20,347 nucleotides of DNA from Ruminococcaceae bacterium UBA1772 (GTDB lineage Bacteria; Bacillota; Clostridia; Oscillospirales; Acutalibacteraceae): assembly GCA_002314645.1 (NCBI GenBank), contig DCGS01000087.1, positions 504 through 20,850 of the forward strand, given 5' to 3'. A model generated the notes under the pieces. It was not told where the DNA came from. It ran no database searches and was given only the letters and a program-made list of their open reading frames with translations. Both the position numbers and the translations under genes were made by a program. Each line of letters starts with the position of its first letter. The first letter of the stretch is position 1. Below, in pieces: positions 7,856 through 15,279 of this stretch.

Positions 7856-8799
7856 ATTGCAACATCCTCATTTAAAAGTTCTGGTTTGTTCTTCTTAACA
7901 ATATTAATTGCAGCTTCAAGTGCGGCAGAAGAAGTGCCTTCTTCTAAAACTGCTTGAAGTCTTTCGGCTTCTGTGCGTTCACGCTTAATGCGTTCTTTTT
8001 CAACACGAGCACGGTGTCCTTCTGCAAGCTTTTTCATGTCTTCCTCGTTTTGAGGAAGTTTTTTTGTTGCAAGAAATTCCTCGTATGCATCGCAGCAGAA
8101 CTTTACATCAGTTGAAAATGTAATCTGCTTACCATGGTCAATCCAAAGAATTTTGTTGCACATTTCACGCACCTGGCTTACAGAGTGAGAAACCAAAATA
8201 CCAGTTACACCGCTCTTTAGGATTTCCTTCATCTTGTTGCCAGATTTCTTTCTGAACGCACCATCACCTACGGACAATACTTCGTCAAGAATAATAATGT
8301 CAGGCTGAACAAGACATGCAATAGCAAATGCAAGGCGGCTCTTCATACCACTTGAAAGCTGTTTGAAAGGTCTATCTTGGAATTCTTCAAGCTCAGCAAA
8401 CTTTATAATTTCATCATATTTTTCATCCATAAACTTACGTGTATAGCCAAGCATGGCACCACGAAGATATGTGTTTTCACGTACAGTAAGATCCTTGTCA
8501 AATCCACTTGTAAGCTCTAAAAGAGCAGCAATTGTTCCGTTACATTTCATGCTTCCTTCTGTTGGAACCATAATACCAGAAACCGCCTTAAGAAGGGTTG
8601 ATTTACCAGCACCATTTGTACCAATAATGCCAAGCATGTCTCCTGCTTCAAGTGAAAAAGTAATATCTTTATCTGCCCAGAATTCGTTTACATGGTAGTT
8701 ACCACTAATCTTTCTTACAACGAATTCTTTAAGACCTATGTCTTTAAAGTCACCAGTAATATAGCGTATAGATACGCCTTTTGCTTCAATAATTGACAT
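7852..8799 (-). CDS. ABC exporter ATPase of the Wzt/TagH (polysaccharide/teichoic acid) type
   Basis: This 316-residue ATPase would power export of a lipid-linked polysaccharide or teichoic acid through the adjacent permease. Visible motifs are Walker A GTNGAGKS (60-67), signature LSSGM, Walker B IIILDEVLSVGD and the switch VSHS. The DEVLSVGD...FRKKS sequence and the roughly 50-residue stretch ahead of Walker A are typical of the Wzt/TagH subfamily. The start is ATG 8797-8799 behind AAGGAGGTACGCCAA. The long Wzt C-terminal carbohydrate-binding domain is absent. Instead there is a charged tail of about 65 residues (EDMKKLAEGHRARVEKERIK onward) that looks like an amphipathic helix or short coiled coil. 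This would fit recognition of cargo by another route. Confidence 0.92.
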   Translation of the reverse strand: MSIIEAKGVSIRYITGDFKDIGLKEFVVRKISGNYHVNEFWADKDITFSLEAGDMLGIIGTNGAGKSTLLKAVSGIMVPTEGSMKCNGTIAALLELTSGFDKDLTVRENTYLRGAMLGYTRKFMDEKYDEIIKFAELEEFQDRPFKQLSSGMKSRLAFAIACLVQPDIIILDEVLSVGDGAFRKKSGNKMKEILKSGVTGILVSHSVSQVREMCNKILWIDHGKQITFSTDVKFCCDAYEEFLATKKLPQNEEDMKKLAEGHRARVEKERIKRERTEAERLQAVLEEGTSSAALEAAINIVKKNKPELLNEDVAI

Positions 8800-8812
8800 T
8801 TGGCGTACCTCC

Positions 8813-9580
8813 TTATACGTAATACAAGAATTTCTGGTTGTAATGCTTGTATGTCCATGCGCCAACAAGTGTCATAACAAGTGCATAGAATAGGCACAAA
8901 CCATGAAGTGTTGGAGAAGGAATTACATTGTCAATTACAATCAGTCTGAAATACTTAATATAACAGAAGATTGGGTTCACATGGAAAATCATCTGAACCT
9001 GTTCTGAATAACCATCAATTCTGTAGAAAATAGCAGAAACATATGTTAAGAGCATTACGAAAATATCGTAAAGATATGCAATATCTCTAAAGAAAACGTT
9101 CATTGCCGAAAGGACAAGTCCCGTTCCTATGTTAAACACAATTAAACATGCAATTGGATACAGAAGGAAAATGTATTTCCATGTTGGAAGAAGTCCGTCT
9201 GCAAGCACGAACAAGAAGAAAATAATAAGTGTTAGACCAAAGTTAATAAGTGCCGATACATTCTTAGAAAGTAGGAACATATACTTTGGAATATTTACCT
9301 TTGTAAAAATACTTGCATTCTGTACAAGTGCGTTCATTCCGCCTTTTGTTGATTCCTTAAAGTAACCAAGAAGCAAGTTTCCACAGAACAAGTAAATTGT
9401 GTAGTGTGGAGTATTTCTTCCGAAAAACTGTGTAAACACAAGGCTCATAACAAGAAGTTGAAGAAGTGGTGAGAGAAGACTCCAAACCATACCAAGAACT
9501 GTTCTTGTATACTTCTTTTTAAAGTCTCTCTTTACGAGCTCTTCAAATAGAAACCAATGTTTCTTCATTTTTTTAACCAT
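8813..9580 (-). CDS. ABC-2 polysaccharide export permease, Wzm/TagG type
   Basis: This 255-residue membrane protein is of the ABC-2 family that exports surface polysaccharides. The N-terminal cytoplasmic helix with LVKRDFKKKYTRTVLGMVWS is the hallmark of Wzm/TagG permeases. About six membrane segments follow (near residues 32-54, 62-80, 108-130, 140-165, 172-190 and 226-245), with NPIFCYIKYFR in the last third, a common feature of the family. The ATG at 9578-9580 follows GGAGCTTTATA. It lies 13 bases before the ATPase start and 38 bases after the cytidylyltransferase fusion gene. The two ABC genes make a complete half-transporter pair. The cargo is inferred to be a glycan or teichoic-acid-like polymer because of the neighbours. 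Confidence 0.92.
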   Translation of the reverse strand: MVKKMKKHWFLFEELVKRDFKKKYTRTVLGMVWSLLSPLLQLLVMSLVFTQFFGRNTPHYTIYLFCGNLLLGYFKESTKGGMNALVQNASIFTKVNIPKYMFLLSKNVSALINFGLTLIIFFLFVLADGLLPTWKYIFLLYPIACLIVFNIGTGLVLSAMNVFFRDIAYLYDIFVMLLTYVSAIFYRIDGYSEQVQMIFHVNPIFCYIKYFRLIVIDNVIPSPTLHGLCLFYALVMTLVGAWTYKHYNQKFLYYV

Positions 9581-9618
9581 TATAAAGCTCCATTTCTCTT
9601 TTATAGAAAAGACCTAAA

Positions 9619-10965
9619 TTAGATTTCAGTTGTATCTTTCTTTGCGTAGAAATCTTCAATTACTGAAGAAATACACTCTGTAATATGATTTTCTAAATAG
9701 AAATTGTTTGTTTTGCCCTCAAATACAGCTTTTGCAAAAGCAACTATTTCGTAGCGTATACCTTCACCATCAAGCTGATAGAAATATCTCTTGTTATTTG
9801 CAGGGTTTTCAAATCTTATTTCAAAGTAGTCTGTCTTCCACCATGGAGCTGGTACATATAAATATCCTTTTGTACCAGAGATAATAAGTTCACCCTCAGA
9901 TTTTATACCGTTACCAACCTTAACTGTTGCAACTGCGTTTGGATATTCAAAATCAATTTTTGTGAAAATATCGTATGTCTTATCTTCGTCTGCGAATTTT
10001 GAAATAATATTCTTATGTGTATAGTTTGTGCCAAGAATCTGGAACACTGGGAGCATTGCAGTTGGACCCCAACCACAAATACTATTCCATCTATGGCCAA
10101 GTTCTGATGATGAAACACCAGTAATATCTCTAATACTTGTACATGTTGCGTCTACAGAAACTACATCGCCAATTTTACCACTCTTAATTAAGAGCAATAG
10201 TCTTGAATAGGCATTTACATATGCAGTTTTAATAGACTCCATAAGTACGACATTATTATTTTTTGCAATTTCAAAAAGTTCCTTACTTTGTTCTGCAGAA
10301 AGAGCAATTGGAGCCTCACAGAAAACATGCTTGCCCTTTTCAAGAGCAAGTTTTGTCTGAGTGTAATGAGACTCAGGGCTTGATGAAATATATACTGCGT
10401 CAACCTTTGAAAGCATTTCTAAATATGCTTCTTCTGTGTAATCATATTCGCTGATAGATGAATCGTCGAGTTTTTCTTGCATTGTGCAAGCGTGTTCAAT
10501 GTTTACACCGTTTACGAACTTGCTTTCAGCAATAAACTTTAAGAGTGTATTTTTGCTGCCAACAACGCCCAAGTTAAGACGAGCCTGTTCTGAACGAAGT
10601 TCAGTGCTTGAAACGCCTTGTGTACGGTCAAGATATACTACCTTGCAGTATTCGTTAAGATAGTCAAAATAGCCTACCCAGTCAGAACCTACAGTGAAGA
10701 TATCTACATCAAATCTACGTATGTCGTCTATTTTCTGACCTTCATACTCCTCAACTACTATTTCATCTGCAAGACCTGTTGCACGAACGGCAGCAATTCT
10801 TTCCTCAAGAGGCTGAGAAACGTTAATCTTGCCGCGAGTTCTATCAAAATCATCAGCTGTTACGCCGACAATCAAATAGTCTCCAAGCTCCTTCGCTCTT
10901 TCAAGAAGACGAATATGACCAAAGTGAAGCTGATCATATGTACCATAAGTAATAACCTTTGTCAT
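9619..10965 (-). CDS. TagD-type cytidylyltransferase fused to a Gfo/Idh/MocA-like oxidoreductase domain
   Basis: This is a two-domain protein of 448 residues. Residues 1-127 are a nucleotidyltransferase very like glycerol-3-phosphate cytidylyltransferase TagD: ITYGTYDQLHFGHIRLLERA with the HFGH motif (14-17), FTVGSDWVGYFDYL (90-103) and RTQGVSST (114-121), the counterpart of TagD RTEGISTT. It should make a CDP-activated polyol or alcohol from a phosphate ester and CTP. Residues 130-448 look like a Gfo/Idh/MocA enzyme: a Rossmann start LNLGVVGS, YISSSPESHYTQTKLALEKGKHVFCEAP, then a beta-sheet domain. Two signature points are altered: the usual EKP reads EAP (217-219), and the normal D-x-G-x-Y/H segment reads TAMLPVF. 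The second domain may reduce a precursor before activation, or may have lost activity. The ATG at 10963-10965 is well placed after AGGATAGG. The activated compound is unknown. Confidence 0.85.
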   Translation of the reverse strand: MTKVITYGTYDQLHFGHIRLLERAKELGDYLIVGVTADDFDRTRGKINVSQPLEERIAAVRATGLADEIVVEEYEGQKIDDIRRFDVDIFTVGSDWVGYFDYLNEYCKVVYLDRTQGVSSTELRSEQARLNLGVVGSKNTLLKFIAESKFVNGVNIEHACTMQEKLDDSSISEYDYTEEAYLEMLSKVDAVYISSSPESHYTQTKLALEKGKHVFCEAPIALSAEQSKELFEIAKNNNVVLMESIKTAYVNAYSRLLLLIKSGKIGDVVSVDATCTSIRDITGVSSSELGHRWNSICGWGPTAMLPVFQILGTNYTHKNIISKFADEDKTYDIFTKIDFEYPNAVATVKVGNGIKSEGELIISGTKGYLYVPAPWWKTDYFEIRFENPANNKRYFYQLDGEGIRYEIVAFAKAVFEGKTNNFYLENHITECISSVIEDFYAKKDTTEI

Positions 10966-10986
10966 ACTAAAACCTATCCTAACAAA

Positions 10987-12105
10987 TTATTTATAGAAGT
11001 TAATAATATCTTCCTTAGTGTTTAAACCAAAATTCTGTGGGATACCTGTATCATTAATATCTTTTCCGTAGGTGCCGTCTGCCTTGAAATACTCAATTCC
11101 AGACATGTCCTTATAGAAATTAAGCATCATATCAATAATTGGAGTTTTAATATCCAAAATTAATGCAAATGCTTTAAGAATACAAACACCAAATGGGAAA
11201 TCTTCAACAAACATTCTAGAGCCTAAATCTGGCACATATTTGTCGCCCTCTTTTTTCAAAGGAACGCGAACTGCCTTAAATGACTCAATGCTTTGAAGCT
11301 TTCTTGTCATATCAGGTGGTGTTGGAGACTCATAGTAAACTGGAAGAGGTACTACATCCTTTAAATCCAGCGGACTAAGTGCTCTACAAATTTCCTGAAC
11401 TTCCTCATCATAGTCAAATAGGATTTCTGAAGTTTCATTAGTCCATTGCTCATAGAATGGAATTTCTGAATCGTATACAGTGCCCTCTTTGTAGTCCTTG
11501 AAAGCGGTATACATTCCTGTTATGTGAAGAAGGGGATTTGATGGAGCCAAAGTAATTGACAAGTACTCACGAAGTGACTCACAGGGAATATCAAGGAGAC
11601 CCTCAACCATTTTGGCTGTTTCATCTGTATATTTATATGGAATTGTTGCAAGGTAAAGCGTTTTTTTCTTTGAAAGAATTCCAGCTTTTACGCCATTTTC
11701 ACCATTTTCATGGCGAGCAACATAAGGAACTCTCTGAAGGCCAAATACAATAACGCCTTTTTCCACAAGTGTCTTGCATGCGTATTCAGCACCGCCGTAA
11801 CCTGGAACAAAACCAAGACGAGAGCCTGGCTTCAAAAAATCTTCCACTTCTTTTATAAATGGAATTCTAAGGAATGCAGGATATGTACAAAAAACAATAT
11901 CTGCGTCTTTAAAAGCCTCTTCCTTTGAGCCGGTCACCTTAAAATTGTCAGTGTCCTTTTCAATTCCGCCCTCAACATCATTCATAGTAATTGTTGCTGG
12001 CAAGCTCTTATTTGTATAAAGAGTAACGCTGTGTTCCCCTTTAATAGCCATATATGAGAGCATTGCAAGTCCCATATTACCAGCACCAACAATAGTAATA
12101 TTCAT
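10987..12105 (-). CDS. Octopine/nopaline dehydrogenase-family oxidoreductase
   Basis: This 372-residue cytoplasmic NAD(P)-dependent enzyme has the opine-dehydrogenase layout. The N-terminal Rossmann fold has VGAGNMGLAM (6-15) and ADIVFCTYPAF (68-78). An all-helical C-terminal domain contains LAPSNPLLHITGMYTAF, with His194 in the position expected for the catalytic histidine of the family. Known members join an amino acid to a 2-oxo acid by reductive amination, or carry out related 2-hydroxy or 2-keto reactions. The ATG at 12103-12105 follows GGAGGACTAATTA, which lies inside the end of the preceding LicD gene, three bases away. Its place between LicD and cytidylyltransferase genes suggests it builds or modifies a small substituent for the surface polymer. 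The substrate cannot be deduced. Confidence 0.8.
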   Translation of the reverse strand: MNITIVGAGNMGLAMLSYMAIKGEHSVTLYTNKSLPATITMNDVEGGIEKDTDNFKVTGSKEEAFKDADIVFCTYPAFLRIPFIKEVEDFLKPGSRLGFVPGYGGAEYACKTLVEKGVIVFGLQRVPYVARHENGENGVKAGILSKKKTLYLATIPYKYTDETAKMVEGLLDIPCESLREYLSITLAPSNPLLHITGMYTAFKDYKEGTVYDSEIPFYEQWTNETSEILFDYDEEVQEICRALSPLDLKDVVPLPVYYESPTPPDMTRKLQSIESFKAVRVPLKKEGDKYVPDLGSRMFVEDFPFGVCILKAFALILDIKTPIIDMMLNFYKDMSGIEYFKADGTYGKDINDTGIPQNFGLNTKEDIINFYK

Positions 12106-12108
12106 TAA

Positions 12109-13182
12109 TTAGTCCTCCAAATTAATGCCAAGCATTTTCATTGCTTCAGCACTCTTTGAAAATTCAACTTCCAACTGTCTTTCATCGAAGAACTTAGGGT
12201 TTCCTACATCATTTGGGAATGACCAAATGTTACCTGCTTCACGAGTAATCATATCCATATAGTCTGCAGGTGCTGGGAACTTTAAGCCTTCAAATTCAAG
12301 TTCGCAAAGTGGGAAAACAGATTCTTTGGTGTAAAGTCTACGCTTATCTGGAGCCTTACTTGTAAAGTTATCTACACCCCAGATGATAACATTACCATCA
12401 TCATATTCGTAGTTACACATATCTATATATTTTTGAGTAAGTTTTGTTGCTTCTTCAAATCTCTTTCGATTTTTAATTAAGCCTGTCTTTTGAACATCAA
12501 GATTTTTAAGTTTAAGGAACTTAAGAGCTCTGACATATTTATTTCTAACCTTCATCTGCTTAGCCCAAACAATGTCATACTTTTCTTCAAGTGATGCATT
12601 CTTTGGGATGTCATAGTCTTCAAAGTTAGAATAGTCAAAAAGAATAATGTCCATTGCAAGTTTTGCTTCGGCACCCTTTAAAACAACCTTTGGAATTCTG
12701 TAAAGACCATTAAAGTTATAAAATTCAAGGATTTCAAGCTTATCACTTTCTTCAAGTGCTTTCTTTAACTTGTCATAGTCTTTTCTCATCATTCCAATAT
12801 CAACATCGTCATCCCAAGGAATAAAGCCACCATGGCGAACAGAACCAATGATTGTTCCACCCATAATCCAATAGTTAATATCATTTTCCTTACAAATTTT
12901 GTCCATTTCAATAAGGAGTCTTAATGCAAGCTTTTGAATGTCTCTAAGTACACCTTCTGCAGGAGGTAAGTCAGCAAAGATTCTCTTCTTTGTATCTGAG
13001 AATGTTTCGCCAGGTCTATTCTGTGAGAGCCAGAAAAAATATTCTTGCTTATTAAATACAGCATTCAAATTTTTCTTAACGTAAGATTCAACTCGACGTT
13101 CTGCAATATAGGTAGGAGAAATTTTCTTTAAAACACGATTAATAAATACTGTTTTAATTTTCTTTTTGATTCGTTCAATCAT
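12109..13182 (-). CDS. LicD-family phosphotransferase, long form
   Basis: This 357-residue protein is of the LicD/FKTN nucleotidyltransferase-fold family; LicD itself transfers phosphocholine from CDP-choline to a sugar. The core motif is MGGTIIGSVRHGGFIPWDDD (107-126), followed by VDIGMMRKDYDKL, giving the metal-binding acidic cluster at 124-128. About 75 residues precede the domain. They are basic at the start (MIERIKKKIKTVFINRVLKK), perhaps for membrane contact. The upstream LicD gene overlaps it by eight bases (13175-13182), so the two are translationally linked. The ATG follows AAAGAGGAAAGAA. In this operon the likely donor is the CDP compound made by the TagD-type fusion protein, but choline or another CDP-alcohol is also possible. 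Confidence 0.88.
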   Translation of the reverse strand: MIERIKKKIKTVFINRVLKKISPTYIAERRVESYVKKNLNAVFNKQEYFFWLSQNRPGETFSDTKKRIFADLPPAEGVLRDIQKLALRLLIEMDKICKENDINYWIMGGTIIGSVRHGGFIPWDDDVDIGMMRKDYDKLKKALEESDKLEILEFYNFNGLYRIPKVVLKGAEAKLAMDIILFDYSNFEDYDIPKNASLEEKYDIVWAKQMKVRNKYVRALKFLKLKNLDVQKTGLIKNRKRFEEATKLTQKYIDMCNYEYDDGNVIIWGVDNFTSKAPDKRRLYTKESVFPLCELEFEGLKFPAPADYMDMITREAGNIWSFPNDVGNPKFFDERQLEVEFSKSAEAMKMLGINLED

Positions 13183-14026
13183 TTCTTTCCTCTTTCCGGT
13201 CTTTTACAACCTCTTTATAACTTCTATTCACATCAAAAACTACATCCCCATGAAATGTTCCACTGTCACTAGGTGTCCTCCAGTCCCCATATTTAGATGT
13301 AAGTATGCCATCATAACCAGAAGGACAAGGTAAAATCATTTCATCAAACTTGCAGTAAATTGTTTCAGCAAACCATTCACGCTTAAGAAGTCTTTGACGA
13401 TATTTACTATTGAATGAAATTAAAGTTAAAGTATCTGAAGTTTTTGAATACCTTTTACAGACATTGTCAAAGTGCTTGTAGCACTTTTCTCTTTTAATTA
13501 CTTTATTCAAGGGTCTTAAACAGTTTTTTACAATGCGCTTTATAGGATTCTTTGGTGGAATTGGGCTATAAAGCATACTCATTAGTTTCTTTAAAACCTG
13601 TATTCTGTACCAATGAATTCTACCAAAAAAGGTGTCATCTGGAACACCATCATATGGAAAGACATCTATAAAAATACCCTGGTTAAAATTAACATAAGGC
13701 AATTCATGTCTTAATGCTCCACATGTGTCTGTTCTTCTAATTTGAATATGTGGTCTGTAATAGCCTTCATCTGTGTAGGCACTTTGAAAGAAATACGGAT
13801 ATTCAAAACAAGAAGGTCCTATTTCCATTAGTTTGTCATAGTCTTCTCTTAACATTGCCGTGTCTATGTCGTCATCATAGGAAATAAAAGCTGCATCCCT
13901 TACAGCTCCAATTAGAGTTCCGCCCTCTGCAAAAACTCTTAAATTGTTTTCCTCACATACAGCAAGTAGTTTTGCTAAAATATCCTTTTGTATTTCTTTA
14001 GCGTCTGAGATATTTGATGTATCCAT
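13175..14026 (-). CDS. LicD-family phosphotransferase, short form
   Basis: This 283-residue second LicD-family enzyme begins almost directly with the catalytic domain: FAEGGTLIGAVRDAAFISYD (32-51) and DDDIDTAMLREDYDKL (51-66), with the acidic cluster intact. Typical LicD features follow, such as the IFIDVFPYDGVPDD stretch. It lacks the basic N-terminal extension of the neighbouring LicD and is clearly diverged from it, so the two probably act on different acceptors or positions rather than being a recent duplication. The ATG at 14024-14026 has AGGTGAACTG in front, 12 bases after the PLP-enzyme stop. Like its partner it is predicted to join a phosphorylated alcohol to a glycan through a phosphodiester bond on the cytoplasmic side. 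Confidence 0.88.
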   Translation of the reverse strand: MDTSNISDAKEIQKDILAKLLAVCEENNLRVFAEGGTLIGAVRDAAFISYDDDIDTAMLREDYDKLMEIGPSCFEYPYFFQSAYTDEGYYRPHIQIRRTDTCGALRHELPYVNFNQGIFIDVFPYDGVPDDTFFGRIHWYRIQVLKKLMSMLYSPIPPKNPIKRIVKNCLRPLNKVIKREKCYKHFDNVCKRYSKTSDTLTLISFNSKYRQRLLKREWFAETIYCKFDEMILPCPSGYDGILTSKYGDWRTPSDSGTFHGDVVFDVNRSYKEVVKDRKEERND

Positions 14027-14038
14027 CAGTTCACCTAA

Positions 14039-15097
14039 TTATTTATCAAGTTCATAAAGTGCTTCTGTGAAGCGTTCCATATACTGCTTTTCACCTGTTG
14101 ATACACGAAGAACTGTTCCAAGAGAACCAATGCCTGAATATGTCTTAATAAGGATACCCTTTTCTTCCTTCATTCTGTCAACAAGAGTTGCAGGATCTGT
14201 CTTTGGTTTAATGAAAATAAAGTTTCCTTCATTTCCGTGGTGAGCATATCCGTGTTCATCAAGTGAATTAACAAGGTACTCTCTACCTTCTTTTTGAAGC
14301 TTAATCATACCTTCAATCATGCCGTCTGTTGTAATGATCTTTTGTGCAAACTTCATTGCAAATGCATTTACGTTATGAGGTGTGCAAAGCTTCTGAACCA
14401 TTTCAATGCCCTGTGGCCAACCTGCTGCATATCCAAGACGAGCACCTGCAAGAGAGAAGAGCTTAGAGAAAGTTCTTGTTACAAATACATGTTCATTCTC
14501 AAGAGCATATTTAATATATGTCTTTGGACAGAAGTAATGGTAAGCTTCGTCAATAAGTACTGTAATTTCCTTTTTCTTAGCTTCAGCAAGAAGTGTTTCA
14601 ACTTCTTCATCTGTGTAAAGGTTACCAACAGGATTGTTTGGAACAACAAGGATAAGAAGCTGAACATCATCTGTCATTTTTGCAAGGATGTTTTCTATTG
14701 GCATTTGAAGGTCTTCTGTGTACTCAACTGGAATGAAGTTTCTTCCATACATCTTTGAGTAAACCTCAAACATGGCGTATGTTGGAACAACACCAACAAT
14801 CTTTCCGCCAGGAGCTGTATAAGCCTGGATAATATATCTGATAGCTTCTGCAGAACCATTTGTAAGACAAAGATGTGTAATGTCTGTACCAAGGTAATCA
14901 GCAAGTACTGTTGTAAACTCAAGTGTTTCAGGATACTGAGAAACAAATTCCTGATCTACCTCTGCTAAAGTTTCTCTAATGAATTCTTCTGGCAAGCCAC
15001 CTGGGTTTTCGTTAAGATCAAGTCTTAAATAGCCCTGTCTTTTGTGCTGGTCAAAAATTCTATTTAAATTCTCAATGTTACTGTCAAGATAATACAT
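14039..15097 (-). CDS. HisC-like PLP-dependent aminotransferase (class I/II)
   Basis: This 352-residue fold-type I PLP enzyme most resembles histidinol-phosphate aminotransferases in length and motifs: LRLDLNENPGG (24-34), TNGSAEAIRYI (79-89), VPNNPVGNLY (152-161), DEAYHYF (183-189), the PLP lysine in TRTFSKLFSLAGARLGY (Lys212) and LRVSTGE near the end. It heads a surface-polymer operon with no other his genes in view, so a housekeeping histidine role is doubtful. HisC-like proteins include aminotransferases for phosphorylated or sugar-like ketones and the threonine-phosphate decarboxylase CobD; the N-terminal HGGN-like motif of CobD is not seen. It probably makes an amine or amino-alcohol building block. 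The ATG at 15095-15097 has GGAGAA 7-12 bases upstream. It is the first gene behind the divergent promoter region. Confidence 0.82.
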   Translation of the reverse strand: MYYLDSNIENLNRIFDQHKRQGYLRLDLNENPGGLPEEFIRETLAEVDQEFVSQYPETLEFTTVLADYLGTDITHLCLTNGSAEAIRYIIQAYTAPGGKIVGVVPTYAMFEVYSKMYGRNFIPVEYTEDLQMPIENILAKMTDDVQLLILVVPNNPVGNLYTDEEVETLLAEAKKKEITVLIDEAYHYFCPKTYIKYALENEHVFVTRTFSKLFSLAGARLGYAAGWPQGIEMVQKLCTPHNVNAFAMKFAQKIITTDGMIEGMIKLQKEGREYLVNSLDEHGYAHHGNEGNFIFIKPKTDPATLVDRMKEEKGILIKTYSGIGSLGTVLRVSTGEKQYMERFTEALYELDK

Positions 15098-15142
15098 TTT
15101 ATCTTCTCCGTTTCATTAATAATATTATATTATTTTATACAT

Positions 15143-15170
15143 ATTATAGTCATACCTACCCAAATTACAA
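15143..15170 (-). promoter_or_regulatory. Predicted main promoter of the surface-polymer operon
   Basis: On the minus strand TTGTAA (15165-15170) is followed by 16 bases and a perfect TATAAT (15143-15148), 45 bases before the PLP-enzyme ATG. It is the best match to a housekeeping promoter ahead of the thirteen-gene leftward run. Confidence 0.55.
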
Positions 15171-15183
15171 TACATACATTTAA

Positions 15184-15212
15184 ATTTTATCATTTTTTTA
15201 CAAAAACTTCAA
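15184..15212 (-). promoter_or_regulatory. Second possible promoter of the same operon
   Basis: On the minus strand TTGAAG (15207-15212) lies 17 bases from TAAAAT (15184-15189). It would start transcription about 40 bases upstream of the other candidate. The region is very AT-rich, so chance matches are likely. The remainder of 15098-15279 shows no other clear signal and no convincing plus-strand promoter for the acyltransferase. Confidence 0.35.
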
Positions 15213-15279
15213 TAATATGGAAATGGTATCAACAATTATATATAATGTTTTTATACACATATTTGATGGAGTTAACAGT

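Noticed and set aside
8800..8868. Upstream extension of the ABC ATPase by 23 residues
   Set aside because: The extension overlaps the permease gene, looks unlike the family, and lacks a good ribosome binding site; the ATG at 8799 follows AAGGAGGT.
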